Assembly: GCF_006438785.1 (NCBI RefSeq) | Contig: NZ_RCZB01000001.1 | Span: 507,912-571,911, forward strand | Length of the DNA stretch: 64,000 nt | From: Rhodanobacter glycinis | GTDB lineage: Bacteria; Pseudomonadota; Gammaproteobacteria; Xanthomonadales; Rhodanobacteraceae | Direction: 5' to 3' | Shown here: in pieces, positions 1 through 8,937 of the stretch | Numbering within the stretch: position 1 is the stretch's first letter | How the letters are laid out: each line of letters starts with the position of its first letter | The notes under the pieces: model-generated | The model's input: the letters and a program-made list of their open reading frames with translations, nothing else | Told to the model about the DNA's origin: nothing | Database searches by the model: none | Position numbers and translations under genes: made by a program

Positions 1-441
1 CGCAACAGCCTGCTGCCGGGGCGCTTCGAGTTCCTGATGGGGCTGTATGCGGAGAACTATCACCGCCTGTCACGGCTGTTCGCGCCGCAGCAGCTGGCAC
101 CGGGTCGCTATGTATCCAGGGTGGATGACGGACTCAACGTGCATCTGCACGTGCAGGAATGCCATCCGTATACGCTGGAGCTGGAACTCACCTACGATTT
201 CGTCGATGCACATACTGGCCAGCGTGCACCGTCGGCGCAGCTGCGCATGTATACCGACGCGCATGTGGCCGAAGCGCTGCACTGCCACCCAGGGCGGCAC
301 CTGTGGCAGGTGCTGGGGCCGTTTTCACCGGCGCATACCGTGTTCCAGCATCGCCTGCGCATGAACGGGTTTCTTTCGCGCTGGCTGGAGTACCTGGCCG
401 AGCAGGGGCATTCCACCCGCACTTTGGTGCCTGAAGCCTGA
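1..441 (+). CDS. DUF1249 (YqiB-like) protein, 5' end cut off by the window
   Basis: The reading frame is open from the first base and ends with TGA at 439-441, so the visible 146 codons are the C-terminal part. The translation has the family's typical run of a Tyr/Arg-rich start (LMGLYAENYHRL), an acidic beta segment and a C-terminal WLEYLAEQGH motif. DUF1249 proteins are small cytosolic proteins of unknown function; in enterobacteria YqiB sits beside nudF. The first in-frame ATG is at 37, but the upstream codons look like family sequence, so the real start lies outside the window. A bidirectional hairpin follows at 484-503. Confidence 0.8.
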   Translation, partial: RNSLLPGRFEFLMGLYAENYHRLSRLFAPQQLAPGRYVSRVDDGLNVHLHVQECHPYTLELELTYDFVDAHTGQRAPSAQLRMYTDAHVAEALHCHPGRHLWQVLGPFSPAHTVFQHRLRMNGFLSRWLEYLAEQGHSTRTLVPEA

Positions 442-483
442 TCGACGAGACGCATGCGCGGCCATAGCACAGGCAACAAAAAA

Positions 484-503
484 CCCGCACGAGGCGGGCT
501 TTT
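484..503 (-). terminator. Bidirectional rho-independent terminator between tRNA cluster and DUF1249 gene
   Basis: CCCGC (484-488) pairs with GCGGG (494-498) around a 5-nt loop. On the minus strand the stem is followed by a run of six T, which ends the tRNA transcript; on the plus strand it is followed by CTTTT, which could end the DUF1249 transcript. Confidence 0.75.
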
Positions 504-514
504 CGTCTGAATAG

Positions 515-591
515 TGGCGGAGTGGACGGGACTCGAACCCGCGACCTCCGGCGTGACAGGCCAGCATTCTAACCAACTGAACTACCACTCC
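515..591 (-). tRNA. tRNA-Asp (GTC)
   Basis: Read on the minus strand, the 7-bp acceptor stem GGAGTGG/CCACTCC (585-591 with 519-525), a D-arm with GGTAGTTCAG, the anticodon loop CTGTCAC and a GGTTCGAGTCC T-arm form a complete cloverleaf. CCA is encoded (515-517). It is the last tRNA of a three-gene cluster. Confidence 0.97.
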
Positions 592-619
592 GCATTTCTT
601 CCAGCTTTGCGAGCCAACT

Positions 620-695
620 TGGCGTCCCCACGGGGATTCGAACCCCGGTCGCCACCGTGAAAGGGTGATGTCCTAGGCCTCTAGACGATGGGGAC
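620..695 (-). tRNA. tRNA-Glu (TTC)
   Basis: Minus strand, starting GTCCCCATCGTCTAGAGG, with TTC in the anticodon loop, a GGTTCGAATCC T-arm and an encoded CCA at 620-622. The 76-nt length and sequence match bacterial tRNA-Glu. It is the middle gene of the Ala-Glu-Asp cluster. Confidence 0.97.
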
Positions 696-704
696 GGATT
701 AAGT

Positions 705-780
705 TGGTGGAGCCAGGCGGGATCGAACCGCCGACCTCCTGCATGCCATGCAGGCGCTCTCCCAGCTGAGCTATGGCCCC
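705..780 (-). tRNA. tRNA-Ala (GGC)
   Basis: Minus strand, starting GGGGCCATAGCTCAGC. The anticodon stem CCTGC/GCAGG encloses ATGGCAT, giving anticodon GGC. The T-arm is GGTTCGATCCC and CCA is encoded at 705-707. It is the first gene of the cluster, directly downstream of the promoter at 798-826. Confidence 0.97.
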
Positions 781-797
781 GCCGCTGGAAGCCGAGA

Positions 798-826
798 AGA
801 ATAGGGTCGAGCTGGATATCCGTCAA
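798..826 (-). promoter_or_regulatory. Sigma-70 promoter of the tRNA Ala-Glu-Asp cluster
   Basis: On the minus strand TTGACG (821-826) is separated by exactly 17 nt from TATTCT (798-803). Transcription would begin a few bases upstream of the mature 5' end of tRNA-Ala at 780. Both hexamers are close to consensus, as expected for a stable-RNA promoter. Confidence 0.75.
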
Positions 827-949
827 GCTTTTTTTCAGGATGGTTGACGATGGAATCCATCGCGGTTCGTGACTTCAAGTCGCGATCAGGCAGATGCTGG
901 CCGTGGTTCGTTTAAGCTGCAGTGACTTGCGTTACTGAAGAGTCGGGGC

Positions 950-2716
950 ATGCACGAAATCGGTTTCATTCGCGACCTGGCTGTGGTGATGATCGTGGCC
1001 GGCGCCACAACGATCCTGTTCCAGCGCCTGCGTCAACCGGTGCTGCTGGGTTACATCCTCGCCGGTGTGCTGATCGGACCGCATACGCCGGGCATGCTGG
1101 TCGATGACCCGCGGGCGATTGACGATATTTCAAATCTGGGTGTGGTGCTGCTGATGTTCACGCTGGGGCTTGAGTTCAGCGTGCGCAAACTGCGTGATGT
1201 CGGCATCGGGGTGCTGGCCGTGGCGGTGGGCGAAGTCGGATTGATGTTATGGGTCGGCTACGGCATTGGCGGATTGTTCGGCTGGACCGGCATGGATGCG
1301 CTTTTCCTCGGCGCGATCATCTCGCTGTCGTCGACCATGGTTGCCACCCGTACCCTGAGCGAGGGAGGGCAGCGGCATCGACCCTTTGCCCAATTGGTGG
1401 TGGGCCTGCTGGTAGCCGAGGACATGCTGGCGATCGTCATGCTCACCTTGTTGACGGCCGTGGCGATCGGCGGCTCGGTGCAGGCGGAAACTGCGTTCAC
1501 GCTGATCGGTCATCTGGGGCTGTTCATTGTCGTCGGGATGATCCTCGGACTATTGCTGTTACCTCGACTGGTCGATTACGTAGCGGGTTTCGGTCGCGAT
1601 GAAACGCTGCTGGTGAGTGTGCTGGGGATTTGTTTCGGTGCCAGCCTGTTCGCCGCATGGATGGGTTTCAGCGTGGCGTTGGGCGCGTTTCTGGCCGGGG
1701 CGGTTGTCGCCGAATCGCGCAGTGTGGTGCGCGTGCTGCGCCTAGTGGAGCCGTTGCGCGACATGTTCGCCGCGCTGTTCTTCGTGGCGATCGGCCTGAA
1801 GATCGATCCTTCGATGCTGCTGCAGTACGCGCTGCCGGCTTTGCTTATTGCGGTAGTGGTGATCGCTGGCAAGACGCTGGCGTGCAGTCTGGGCATCTTC
1901 GTTGTCGGTCACGACGCGCGTACCGCGCTGCGTTCGGGGCTGGGCATGGCGCAGATCGGTGAATTCTCGTTCGTGATCGCCACTCTGGGGCTTTCGCTCG
2001 GCGTGATCAGCGATTTCATCTACCCCATTGCGGTGGCGGTGTCGGTGCTGTGCATGGCAGCATCGCCGTACCTGAATCGTTCCGCCGACACGCTGGCGAA
2101 TGGTCTGCGCCGATTGACGCCGCGTCCGATGCGGCTGCTTGCGACCAGTTACAGCGGTTGGCTGGAGAACCTCAAGCCCGTCAGCGAGAACGCAGCGATT
2201 GCGGCGATTTTCCGCCGGCTGCTGTGGCATATCGCGATCAATGTTCTATTGGTGGTGGCACTGTTCATCATCGGCGCCTACATCAATGGACACAGCTGGA
2301 GCTGGTTCTCGATGCTGGGTATCGACCGCGACCTGCGGCATACCCTGATCTGGGCATGCGCGCTGTTTCTGTCCCTGCCGATGCTGATCGCGATATACCG
2401 CAAGGCCGAGGCGTTGGGCATGTTGCTGGCCGAGATCGGCATCCGTGAACGGTTTGCCGGCGCCTACACACAGGCCATCCGCAACGTGCTGGCGCGGATC
2501 ATCCCACTGGCAACCTTGCTGGCGCTGGCGTTGCTGGTCAGCGCACTCGGCTCGACGATCCTGCCACCACGCGGTATCGCGATGTCATTGGTCGTGCTCG
2601 GGACGGTGCTGGCGGTGGTGCTGTGGCGCAGTTTGGTAAAGATGCACGCGCGTCTGCAGGCGGCGCTCAAGGAGACCCTGGACAAGCCGGGGCTGCCCGG
2701 GGGTGGTTCCGGCTGA
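950..2716 (+). CDS. CPA2-family monovalent cation:proton antiporter (KefB/YbaL-like, without RCK domain)
   Basis: 588 residues with about 12 hydrophobic segments in the first ~390 residues, matching the Na+/H+ exchanger domain of the CPA2 family. The GYILAGVLIGP and ALGAFLAGAVVAES motifs are typical. A second hydrophobic block (roughly residues 425-565) replaces the TrkA-N/RCK nucleotide-binding domain of KefB/KefC, so regulation by NAD(H) or glutathione through RCK is not expected. The likely role is inner-membrane K+ or Na+ exchange for protons; the ion cannot be told from sequence. It is transcribed alone, divergently from the tRNA cluster. Confidence 0.85.
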   Translation: MHEIGFIRDLAVVMIVAGATTILFQRLRQPVLLGYILAGVLIGPHTPGMLVDDPRAIDDISNLGVVLLMFTLGLEFSVRKLRDVGIGVLAVAVGEVGLMLWVGYGIGGLFGWTGMDALFLGAIISLSSTMVATRTLSEGGQRHRPFAQLVVGLLVAEDMLAIVMLTLLTAVAIGGSVQAETAFTLIGHLGLFIVVGMILGLLLLPRLVDYVAGFGRDETLLVSVLGICFGASLFAAWMGFSVALGAFLAGAVVAESRSVVRVLRLVEPLRDMFAALFFVAIGLKIDPSMLLQYALPALLIAVVVIAGKTLACSLGIFVVGHDARTALRSGLGMAQIGEFSFVIATLGLSLGVISDFIYPIAVAVSVLCMAASPYLNRSADTLANGLRRLTPRPMRLLATSYSGWLENLKPVSENAAIAAIFRRLLWHIAINVLLVVALFIIGAYINGHSWSWFSMLGIDRDLRHTLIWACALFLSLPMLIAIYRKAEALGMLLAEIGIRERFAGAYTQAIRNVLARIIPLATLLALALLVSALGSTILPPRGIAMSLVVLGTVLAVVLWRSLVKMHARLQAALKETLDKPGLPGGGSG

Positions 2717-2879
2717 AAAGCGGGCGCCAGCACAGGCATCGGTGAACCTTTATGCGGACTGACGGTCTGAGCCCTGAATCGTTGCCAAGACCGGACAAGC
2801 ACCGCACAATGCGAGGCCTGCCTCCATCGGGGGGGCCCGGTCGGCAACGCCGGCATTTCCAAACATGAGGGAGTTACGA

Positions 2880-3629
2880 ATGAAGCATTTTCTGCGTCCC
2901 ACGCTGACGGCGGTCGCGATGGCCGTTGCGCTGGGCATGACGGCGGGCGTATCCGCCCAGACGGCCGGTGCTGCCGGTACCGTCGACAAAGCCAAGGCCA
3001 GCTATGTTGTGGGTTGGGAGATTGCTTCCCAGGTTCCGCCGATCATGCGCGACGAGCTGGACCCGAACGCCGTGGCGAATGCGGTGAAGGCTGCTCTGTC
3101 CGGCCAGAAGCCGACCATGAGCGATGCCGAAGCCAAGCAGGTGCACGACGCCTTCATGGCCAAGATCCAGACCAAGTACCAGGCGGAAATGACCAAGCTC
3201 GGCGCCAAGAACAAGGCCGAAGGCGATGCTTTCCTGGCCAAGAACAAGTCCGCTGCGGGCGTCAAGACCACCGCCTCGGGTCTGCAGTATCAGGTGATCA
3301 GCCAGGGTACGGGCGCTCGTCCGGGTCCGAACGATACCGTTGAGATCAACTACACCGGTACTTTCATCGACGGCCAGGTGTTTGATGCCTCGGCCAAGCA
3401 CAATCCGCCGGGCGCGGCCAAGATCCCGCTGGCTGGCGTGATCCCGGGCTTCCGCGAAGGCCTGCAACTGATGCAGACGGGCGGCCACTACAAGCTGTTC
3501 ATTCCGTCCTCGCTGGCTTACGGTGCCGAGCCGCAGCCGCCGATGCCGCCAAATGCCACGTTGATCTTCGACGTGACCCTGGTCAAGACCGGCCCGACAC
3601 CGGCTGGTGCCGCCCCGGGCGGCAAGTAA
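2880..3629 (+). CDS. FKBP-type peptidyl-prolyl cis-trans isomerase, periplasmic (FkpA/Mip-like)
   Basis: 249 residues. An N-terminal signal peptide (MKHFLRPTLTAVAMAVALG, predicted cleavage after VSAQ) is followed by an FKBP N-terminal dimerisation domain rich in Lys/Ala helices (to about residue 120) and a C-terminal FKBP_C catalytic domain. That domain has VEINYTGTFIDG, VIPGFREGLQLM and YKLFIPSSLAYG. It should catalyse proline isomerisation and act as a chaperone in the periplasm. An ATG at 2865 is in frame, but GAGGGAG lies just ahead of 2880 and the signal peptide begins there. A strong terminator follows at 3668. Confidence 0.92.
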   Translation: MKHFLRPTLTAVAMAVALGMTAGVSAQTAGAAGTVDKAKASYVVGWEIASQVPPIMRDELDPNAVANAVKAALSGQKPTMSDAEAKQVHDAFMAKIQTKYQAEMTKLGAKNKAEGDAFLAKNKSAAGVKTTASGLQYQVISQGTGARPGPNDTVEINYTGTFIDGQVFDASAKHNPPGAAKIPLAGVIPGFREGLQLMQTGGHYKLFIPSSLAYGAEPQPPMPPNATLIFDVTLVKTGPTPAGAAPGGK

Positions 3630-3667
3630 CAGAACAGCCCGCTGCGGTTTCACCACCGCTGCAGAGC

Positions 3668-3702
3668 AGAAGGGCGCGAAGCGATTCGCGCCCTTCTGCT
3701 TT
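3668..3702 (+). terminator. Strong rho-independent terminator after the FKBP gene
   Basis: A perfect 13-bp stem (3668-3680 with 3685-3697) around the tetraloop GCGA, followed by GCTTTT. It isolates the FKBP gene from ugd. Confidence 0.9.
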
Positions 3703-3779
3703 TGGGGATCCGCAAGCGCATTCCGCCATCCGTCACGCGGGTTAGAATAGGCGGCTGATGTTCGAAGGGGTTTCGCACG

Positions 3780-5126
3780 ATGATGAAGATCACTATTTTC
3801 GGTACCGGTTACGTCGGACTCGTCACCGGCGCGTGTCTGGCCGAAATGGGAAATCACGTGGTCTGTGTCGATATCGACGCGGCCAAGGTCGCGCGCCTGA
3901 GGGGGGGCGATATCCCGATCTACGAACCGGGCCTGGAATCGATCGTGCGGCGCAACCATGCCAGCGGACGGCTCGACTTCACCGTTGACGCGGCTCCGGC
4001 GGTAGCCCATGGCGAGGTGATCTTCATAGCTGTCGGTACTCCGCCGGATGAGGACGGCAGTGCGGATCTGAAGTACGTGCTGGCGGTGGCCGCCACCATT
4101 GGCCGGCATCTGGATCGCTACGCCGTGGTGGTCAACAAGTCGACCGTGCCGGTCGGCACCGCCGATCGCGTGCGCGCGGCGGTTGCGACCGAGTTGGCTG
4201 CGCGTCATGCCGCGGTCGAGTTCGATGTGGTGTCCAATCCCGAGTTTCTGAAGGAAGGCGCGGCCGTCGACGACTGCCTGCGCCCCGACCGGATCATCGT
4301 GGGCGCGTCCAGCGCGCGCGCCGTGGCGGTGCTGCACAAGTTGTATGCGCCGTTCAATCGCAACCACGACCGGATGGTGGTGATGGATGAACGCTCCGCC
4401 GAGCTGACCAAGTACGCCGCCAACGCCATGCTGGCGACCAAGATCAGTTTCATGAACGAGATCGCGAATATCGCCGAGCGGGTGGGTGCCGATGTCGAGC
4501 TGGTGCGGCAGGGCATTGGTTCGGATCCGCGGATCGGCTACCACTTCATCTATCCCGGTGCCGGCTACGGCGGTTCGTGTTTCCCCAAGGATGTCCAGGC
4601 GCTGGAGCGCACAGCGCACAGCTACGGCTACGAAGCACGCCTGCTCGGTGCCGTTGAGGCGGTCAACCGGCAGCAGAAGACCAAGCTGTTCGAATTGATT
4701 TCGCATCACTTCAACGGCGCGCTGGCAGGAAAGACGATCGCGTTGTGGGGGCTGGCGTTCAAGCCCAATACCGACGACATGCGCGAGGCCCCCAGCCGCC
4801 AGCTGATGGAGGCGTTGTGGGATGCGGGTGCGAAGGTTCGCGCATTCGATCCGGAGGCGCGCGAAGAGACGCACCGGTTGTACGGTGATCGTGACGACCT
4901 GGTGCTTTGCGAACACGCCTACGATGTCTTGCAAGGTGCCGACGTGCTGGCAGTGGTCACCGAATGGAAGGCGTTTCGCAGCCCGGATCTTGCGGGCATC
5001 CGCGCGGCGCTGGCCGAGCCGGCCATTTTCGACGGCCGCAACCTGTATGACCCGGCTACCGTGGAAGAGGCGGGTCTGGCGTACTACGGCATCGGTCGCG
5101 GCCGCAGCCTGCAGATTCGCCGATGA
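3780..5126 (+). CDS. ugd: UDP-glucose 6-dehydrogenase
   Basis: 448 residues. The N-terminal Rossmann fold has [17 protein letters not shown] at about residues 8-24. The central domain carries NKSTVPVGT and NPEFLKEG, and the catalytic cysteine lies in GGSCFPKD (Cys267). The C-terminal UDP-binding domain has [16 protein letters not shown]. It oxidises UDP-glucose to UDP-glucuronate with two NAD+, supplying surface polysaccharide and lipid A modification. Two adjacent ATGs (3780 and 3783) are equally possible starts. It overlaps slyX by four bases (ATGA), so the two are translationally coupled. Confidence 0.95.
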   Translation: MMKITIFGTGYVGLVTGACLAEMGNHVVCVDIDAAKVARLRGGDIPIYEPGLESIVRRNHASGRLDFTVDAAPAVAHGEVIFIAVGTPPDEDGSADLKYVLAVAATIGRHLDRYAVVVNKSTVPVGTADRVRAAVATELAARHAAVEFDVVSNPEFLKEGAAVDDCLRPDRIIVGASSARAVAVLHKLYAPFNRNHDRMVVMDERSAELTKYAANAMLATKISFMNEIANIAERVGADVELVRQGIGSDPRIGYHFIYPGAGYGGSCFPKDVQALERTAHSYGYEARLLGAVEAVNRQQKTKLFELISHHFNGALAGKTIALWGLAFKPNTDDMREAPSRQLMEALWDAGAKVRAFDPEAREETHRLYGDRDDLVLCEHAYDVLQGADVLAVVTEWKAFRSPDLAGIRAALAEPAIFDGRNLYDPATVEEAGLAYYGIGRGRSLQIRR

Positions 5127-5347
5127 GCACCTCTGGCGATGCGCTCGAACAGCGGCTGGACGAGATGGAGGTCAAGCTGACCTTCATTGACGACGCGGTG
5201 CAGGCGCTCACGGCGGCAGACGCCGACCAGTCGCAGCGCATTGCGGCACTTGAACGGGCGTTGCGCGACTTGCGGGGCGAACTGTCGTCGATGCGGGTGG
5301 CGCAGGCCGACGATCCCCACAACGAGCCACCACCGCCACATTACTGA
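5123..5347 (+). CDS. slyX: SlyX family protein
   Basis: 74 residues, acidic, with a predicted coiled coil ([23 protein letters not shown]) and a Pro/His-rich tail ending PPPPHY, all hallmarks of SlyX. The molecular function of SlyX is not established. The start codon overlaps the ugd stop. Confidence 0.9.
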   Translation: MSTSGDALEQRLDEMEVKLTFIDDAVQALTAADADQSQRIAALERALRDLRGELSSMRVAQADDPHNEPPPPHY

Positions 5348-5374
5348 TCAATCCACCGACCACGGAACACCAGC

Positions 5375-5956
5375 ATGGCCGATTCCCTGCGCGATCAGCT
5401 GCTCAAGAGCGGCATCGTCAAACAGGTTCAACAGGACCGGGTGCGCGAGCAGAAACGCCCGCTGACACCATCGTCCGTCAAGCCCGCACGCATGGGTGGC
5501 AAGCCGCCTGCGCCGTCGCACGCGGCACGACCGTCGGGCCAGGGCCGGGAAGAAATCGATCTGGCCAAGGCCTATGCGATACGCGCGCAGACCGAGGCGA
5601 ACGAACGCAAGCGGATCGAGCAGGAGGCTGCCGAGCAGGCCAGGCTACGGCGCGAACGCAAGTTGCAGATCCAGCAGTTGCTCGACGGCAAGGCATTGAA
5701 CAAGGCTGAGGCGGACCAGCCGCGCAATTTCGAATACGGCGGCAAGATCCGTCGGGTGCATGTCGATGCGGCACAGCTGGCGGCACTCAATGCCGGCGAG
5801 CTCGGTGTGGTGCAGCAGGGCGGTCGTTATCTGCTGGTCAGTCGCGAGATCGCCGAACAAGTGCAGTCCATCGATGCGCATTTGGTGGCGCTGCTGGTTG
5901 ATCCGAATGCGGATGGCATGGGTGATGACGGCGTGCCTGACGATCTGATGTGGTGA
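5375..5956 (+). CDS. DUF2058 domain protein (YaiL-like)
   Basis: 193 residues. The N-terminus MADSLRDQLLKSGIV is the family signature. It is followed by a basic, Lys/Arg/Gln-rich helical stretch (residues about 45-110) and a C-terminal domain with NFEYGGKIRRVHV. DUF2058 proteins have been described as nucleoprotein or polynucleotide-associated; the function is unproven. It probably belongs to the ugd-slyX transcript (27-bp gap). A bidirectional terminator follows at 5994. Confidence 0.85.
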   Translation: MADSLRDQLLKSGIVKQVQQDRVREQKRPLTPSSVKPARMGGKPPAPSHAARPSGQGREEIDLAKAYAIRAQTEANERKRIEQEAAEQARLRRERKLQIQQLLDGKALNKAEADQPRNFEYGGKIRRVHVDAAQLAALNAGELGVVQQGGRYLLVSREIAEQVQSIDAHLVALLVDPNADGMGDDGVPDDLMW

Positions 5957-5993
5957 TCGTGGTGTAGCCTGGGTGAAGCCGGGCACCATGCAA

Positions 5994-6020
5994 AACGCCC
6001 GGCTGTGCCGGGCGTTCTTA
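5994..6020. terminator. Bidirectional rho-independent terminator between convergent genes
   Basis: The 10-bp stem AACGCCCGGC/GCCGGGCGTT (5994-6003 with 6007-6016) has a TGT loop and T-rich flanks on both strands. It separates the DUF2058 gene from the convergent beta-oxidation gene. Confidence 0.85.
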
Positions 6021-6040
6021 TTTGAACGTACCAGTCCCGC

Positions 6041-8122
6041 TCAATTCGCAGGCGTATCCGGCAATTCGAAGCCGCCCAATGCCAGCGCCGGATGATCCCA
6101 GCCGTTCTTCGGGCGGAAACGGTCGCCGTAACGCTGGGCCAGCTGCTCCAGTCTGGTCTTGAGCTTGTCGACGCCCTCGCTGCGGGCGTACTGGATCGGG
6201 CCACCGCGGAACGGTGCGAAACCGGTGCCGAAGATCACGCCGGCATCGAGCAGGTCGGCATCGTCGACCACACCGTCGGCAAGGCAGGCGATGGCCTCGT
6301 TGACCATCGGCAGGATCATGCGCTCCTGCAGGTCAGGCGGCATCACATAGTCCTTGTCGACCTCGGGCTTCTGCGGCTTGCCGTCCTGCCATACATACAT
6401 GCCCTGGCCATCCTTCTTGCCGCGCTTGCCCGCGGCGAGCTTTTCATCCAGCCCCGGCGGTACTTCGAGACCAAGGAATGGAGCAAGCTCCTTGCCAACC
6501 GACGCGCAGACATCCAGGCCCACCGTATCGGCCAGTTCAATCGGTCCCATCGGCATGCCGAACTTCTTCGCCTCACGATCCAGCACCGCGCCGGGCACAC
6601 CCTCGCTGTAAAGACGCATCGCCTCCAGCAAATACGGCATCAGGATGCGGTTGACCAGAAAGCCCGGCGTGCCCTTGACCGCGATGGGCAGCTTGCCGAT
6701 CGCCTTGCAGAACGCCAGCGCGCGTTTCTCGATCGCCGGGTCGAGCCGGTCGTGGCGCACCACCTCGACCAGCGGCATCTGCGCCACCGGATTGAAGAAG
6801 TGCAGGCCGAGAAAACGCTGCGGCGCGGTGAGGTTCTTGCGCAGCTCGTCCAGCGGAATGCTGGAGGTGTTGCTGGCGAGGATCTCGTTGGCCTGGAACT
6901 GTGGCTCGATCATGCCGTACAACGCGCGCTTGGCCTCGGCGTTCTCGTAGATCGCCTCGATCGCCAGATCGGCTGAGGCTACGCCACTGCCGCCAACGTC
7001 GGCGCGCAGCCGGCGGACAGTGGCCTCGACCTTCTCCGGCGCCTTCAGCTTTTTCTCGTAGAGCGTGCGCGCCCGATCCAGCGCGGGCTGGATGTACTTC
7101 ATCTCGCGATCCTGCAGGGTCACGTCGAAACCCTTGAACGCGGCCCACGCGGCAATGTCGCCACCCATCACGCCAGCGCCGACTACATGCACATGCTTGA
7201 TGCCATGGTCGGTGCCACCGCCCTGGCCCTTCAACCGTTCCTGCAGGAAGAAGATGCGGATCAGGTTCTGCGCGGTCGGCGTCTTCGCCAGCTTCGCCAC
7301 CGAGCGTGCTTCGATCTTCAACCGTTGCTGGATGTTTGAGCCGCCGCGCTTCCACACGTCGATCATCGCGAACGGAGCGGGGTAGTGCTCCTTGCGTACC
7401 TTCGCGGCGGTCTGCTTGAACACCATCGGCGCCAGGATCTGCCGGGCCAGCCAGGTGTTGCTGACCCAGGCCTTGGCACGCCGTGCGAACGGGCGCGGTG
7501 GCGCATGGCGCAACAGCAGTCGCGCTTCGGCCAGCAGTTCGTCGGGTCGTGCGATACGGTCGACCACGCCCAGGCCGAGCGCACGTTTGGCCGACAGGGG
7601 TTTGCCGGTGAGCATGACCGGCAGCGCTTCGGTGGCGCCGATCAGGCGTGGCAGGCGCGCGGTACCGCCCCAGCCGGGGTGAATGCCTAGCATCACTTCC
7701 GGCAGTGCGATCCGGGTCTTGTCGTCATCGGCAGCGATACGGTGGCGACAGGCAAGGATCAACTCGGTGCCGCCACCCATGCACGCACCGTGCACGGCTG
7801 CCACCGTGGGACAGGGCAGGCGCGCCAGCGATTCGTAGACGCGCTGGCCGTGCTCGATGTTTTCCAGCACGGTGTCGTGTCTGGCGTATTCGACGAACTC
7901 CTTGATGTCGGCACCCACCGCAAATCCCGCCGACTTGGCCGAGTGGATGATGACGCCAGCGGGCTTGTCGATCGCCAGCCGCTCGACGATCTGCTCAAGC
8001 TCATCCAGCACCGCGCGCGAGATTGCGTTGACGCTGCTGTTGGCACGGTCCAGGGTCAGCGTGACAACACCGTCGTCGCCTTCGCTGGTCTTCCAGTGGT
8101 TGAAGCGCAATCCTTCGAACAT
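6041..8122 (-). CDS. fadJ: Fused enoyl-CoA hydratase / 3-hydroxyacyl-CoA dehydrogenase (FadJ/FadB-like)
   Basis: About 693 residues from the chosen start. The N-terminal enoyl-CoA hydratase domain has GADIKEF and an oxyanion-hole region GACMGGGTELILACRHRIA. The central NAD-binding fold has GAGVMGGDIAAWAA, and the dehydrogenase domain has LGLHFFNPVAQMPLVEVV with the catalytic His. It carries out two consecutive steps of fatty-acid beta-oxidation in the cytosol. The frame is open to 8320. Starts at 8158, 8128 and 8122 are possible; 8122 (MFEGLRF) best matches where family similarity begins, but 8158 has a better purine-rich site. No thiolase gene is adjacent. Confidence 0.9.
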   Translation of the reverse strand: MFEGLRFNHWKTSEGDDGVVTLTLDRANSSVNAISRAVLDELEQIVERLAIDKPAGVIIHSAKSAGFAVGADIKEFVEYARHDTVLENIEHGQRVYESLARLPCPTVAAVHGACMGGGTELILACRHRIAADDDKTRIALPEVMLGIHPGWGGTARLPRLIGATEALPVMLTGKPLSAKRALGLGVVDRIARPDELLAEARLLLRHAPPRPFARRAKAWVSNTWLARQILAPMVFKQTAAKVRKEHYPAPFAMIDVWKRGGSNIQQRLKIEARSVAKLAKTPTAQNLIRIFFLQERLKGQGGGTDHGIKHVHVVGAGVMGGDIAAWAAFKGFDVTLQDREMKYIQPALDRARTLYEKKLKAPEKVEATVRRLRADVGGSGVASADLAIEAIYENAEAKRALYGMIEPQFQANEILASNTSSIPLDELRKNLTAPQRFLGLHFFNPVAQMPLVEVVRHDRLDPAIEKRALAFCKAIGKLPIAVKGTPGFLVNRILMPYLLEAMRLYSEGVPGAVLDREAKKFGMPMGPIELADTVGLDVCASVGKELAPFLGLEVPPGLDEKLAAGKRGKKDGQGMYVWQDGKPQKPEVDKDYVMPPDLQERMILPMVNEAIACLADGVVDDADLLDAGVIFGTGFAPFRGGPIQYARSEGVDKLKTRLEQLAQRYGDRFRPKNGWDHPALALGGFELPDTPAN

Positions 8123-8429
8123 GGGCATACAAGGCTTCGTGGAGGAAGCTTGAACCATACCGTTCCGCCGCCTTGATTGCGAGATGTGACGGGCTTGCTT
8201 GACCGGGCCTTGGCGCCAGTGTGAAATCGCCCAACCTGGTGAGTGGAAGCCTGCTGGGAGCCCGTCGATCGGGCATCGGGTCGCGGTATAGGCCACTTGC
8301 TGGACAATGAAGCCACACATCGTGGTTCAATGGCACGCAACGGCCGGGCAGCCCCCGACAGGGCCAATCAATCGCTGGCGTGACGATTTCACCCTGGCAT
8401 TACCGCCGACGCCGCAGGACGGGGACGCA

Positions 8430-8924
8430 ATGACTTCCGCAATGGCCTCCGCCCCACCGCAAGCCGGCGCCGAGATTTTCGATCGGATTCTGGCCGCTCC
8501 CAGCGGCCTGGTCGTGCTGGACAGCAAGGATGTCCACGCATTGATCGGCCAGTTCCGCGTGCTTGCCCGGCATACCGGGCAGGCGGTGTATCTGTGGCAA
8601 CCGGACACTGGCCTGGGCAGCCTGCGTGATGCGCACGCGCGGGTGCCGGATTGCCAGCGGCTGGGCAATGCCTTGCGTTACATGCAGCAGAGCATGCATT
8701 TCGGTGTCTATTTCCTGCTCGGGCTCGAGCTGCCGTTGTCGGCGATGGATGCCACCTTGTTGCGCCAGCTCGCCCGTGCGCCCAAGGAGCACCTTCGGCG
8801 CGTCGTGCTGATCGATGCGCCGGTGGCGCTGGTCGAGCATCTGGGCGAACTGGCCGTGCACCTGAACAGCGAGGACAGCCAGCCCCGGCGCCTGCGTCTG
8901 CGCGATGGCCGCTGGCTGTCATGA
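8430..8924 (+). CDS. Hypothetical protein upstream of the GGDEF/EAL gene
   Basis: 164 residues, not recognised. It has no signal peptide or membrane segment. It looks alpha/beta, with alternating hydrophobic strands (GLVVLDS, HFGVYFLLGLEL, RRVVLIDA) and amphipathic helices. The frame is open to 8307, but GGACGGGGAC precedes the ATG at 8430. It lies 13 bp ahead of the GGDEF/EAL gene in the same direction, so the two are likely cotranscribed and may share a signalling role; that is inference from position only. Confidence 0.7.
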   Translation: MTSAMASAPPQAGAEIFDRILAAPSGLVVLDSKDVHALIGQFRVLARHTGQAVYLWQPDTGLGSLRDAHARVPDCQRLGNALRYMQQSMHFGVYFLLGLELPLSAMDATLLRQLARAPKEHLRRVVLIDAPVALVEHLGELAVHLNSEDSQPRRLRLRDGRWLS

Positions 8925-8937
8925 GACTCACTAGCCC

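Noticed and set aside
2874..4934. 686-codon open frame on the minus strand
   Set aside because: It is fully antisense to the FKBP and ugd genes, which are clear family members; long antisense frames are common in high-GC DNA.
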